Shown: positions 5,230 to 5,319 of the stretch, piece after piece | Layout: every line of letters begins with the position of its first letter | Numbering within the stretch: position 1 is the first letter of the stretch | Origin: Candidatus Krumholzibacteriia bacterium | Lineage (GTDB): Bacteria > Krumholzibacteriota > Krumholzibacteriia > LZORAL124-64-63 | Direction: 5' to 3' | NCBI GenBank assembly: GCA_030632925.1 | Contig: DAOVTU010000271.1 | Span: forward strand, 1-5,319 | Length of the DNA: 5,319 nucleotides | Notes under the pieces: model-generated | Seen by the model: the letters and a program-made list of their open reading frames with translations, nothing else | Database searches by the model: none | Told to the model about the DNA's origin: nothing | Position numbers and translations under genes: made by a program

Positions 5230-5319
5230 TTAATCCAGCTGTTTGCGAATGCAGGCCAACAGCGTCGTGGGGTTGTGAGGCTTCATCAGCAACGGCGCAT
5301 CCATGTTCAGCGAAAGGCG
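5230..5319 (-). CDS. C-terminal end of a response-regulator receiver (REC) domain
   Basis: The last 29 codons of a leftward gene enter from the right edge and end in TAA at 5230-5232. The peptide shows a hydrophobic strand, PLLMKPHNP, followed by a helix, TLLACIRKQLD. This matches the end of REC domains: the invariant Lys of the K-P pair after beta strand 5, then the last helix. Because the protein ends right after this helix, it is either a single-domain response regulator or, more likely by frequency, the terminal receiver of a hybrid histidine kinase. The phosphorylated Asp lies outside the window. The gene converges on the DUF3179 gene with 47 bases between the stops. Confidence 0.75.
   Translation of the reverse strand, partial: RLSLNMDAPLLMKPHNPTTLLACIRKQLD

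Overview
The window is GC-rich, Gram-negative bacterial DNA with one AT-rich island near 3543-3710. Three encoded proteins carry lipoprotein signal peptides with no Asp after the Cys, which points to an outer membrane. An MvhD-type hydrogenase/heterodisulfide reductase iron-sulfur subunit and an apparent selenoprotein suggest an anaerobic or facultative lineage with selenocysteine machinery. The long Gly-rich beta-helix lipoprotein is of a kind I associate with Myxococcota, other former Deltaproteobacteria and FCB-group phyla. I cannot place the organism more precisely.

Layout: the left half (1-2501) is read leftwards. It holds a Gly-rich DUF1565-like surface lipoprotein (1029-2501), a DUF4136 lipoprotein (342-905), and 13 bases further on the N-terminal third of a PseC-like sugar aminotransferase that leaves the window. 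A 176-base divergent intergenic region contains a good sigma70-type promoter facing right. This drives a monocistronic M48 zinc metallopeptidase lipoprotein (2678-3487), which ends in a textbook intrinsic terminator. After the AT-rich island, a perfect TTGACA -35 box starts a probable two-gene unit: an orphan MvhD-like protein (3730-4194) and an exported DUF3179 protein (4250-5182). A run of five 8-bp repeats separates the latter from the convergent C-terminal end of a response-regulator receiver domain.

The main result is that the DUF3179 gene is interrupted by one in-frame TGA at 4592-4594. The TGA falls exactly where the family's conserved CPLC motif has its first Cys, giving U-P-L-C. The frame continues without a shift for 195 well-conserved codons. 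A GC-rich hairpin with a 5-base CGUGC loop starts at the right distance after the TGA to be a bacterial SECIS element. Three neighbouring genes use TGA as a real stop, so recoding to selenocysteine is the best explanation. A naive gene caller would report two broken fragments (4250-4594 and 4616-5182) instead of one 310-residue selenoprotein.

The remaining genes do not form one obvious pathway. The shared theme is the cell envelope: two lipoproteins of unknown role, an envelope protease, an exported redox-motif protein and a surface-sugar enzyme.
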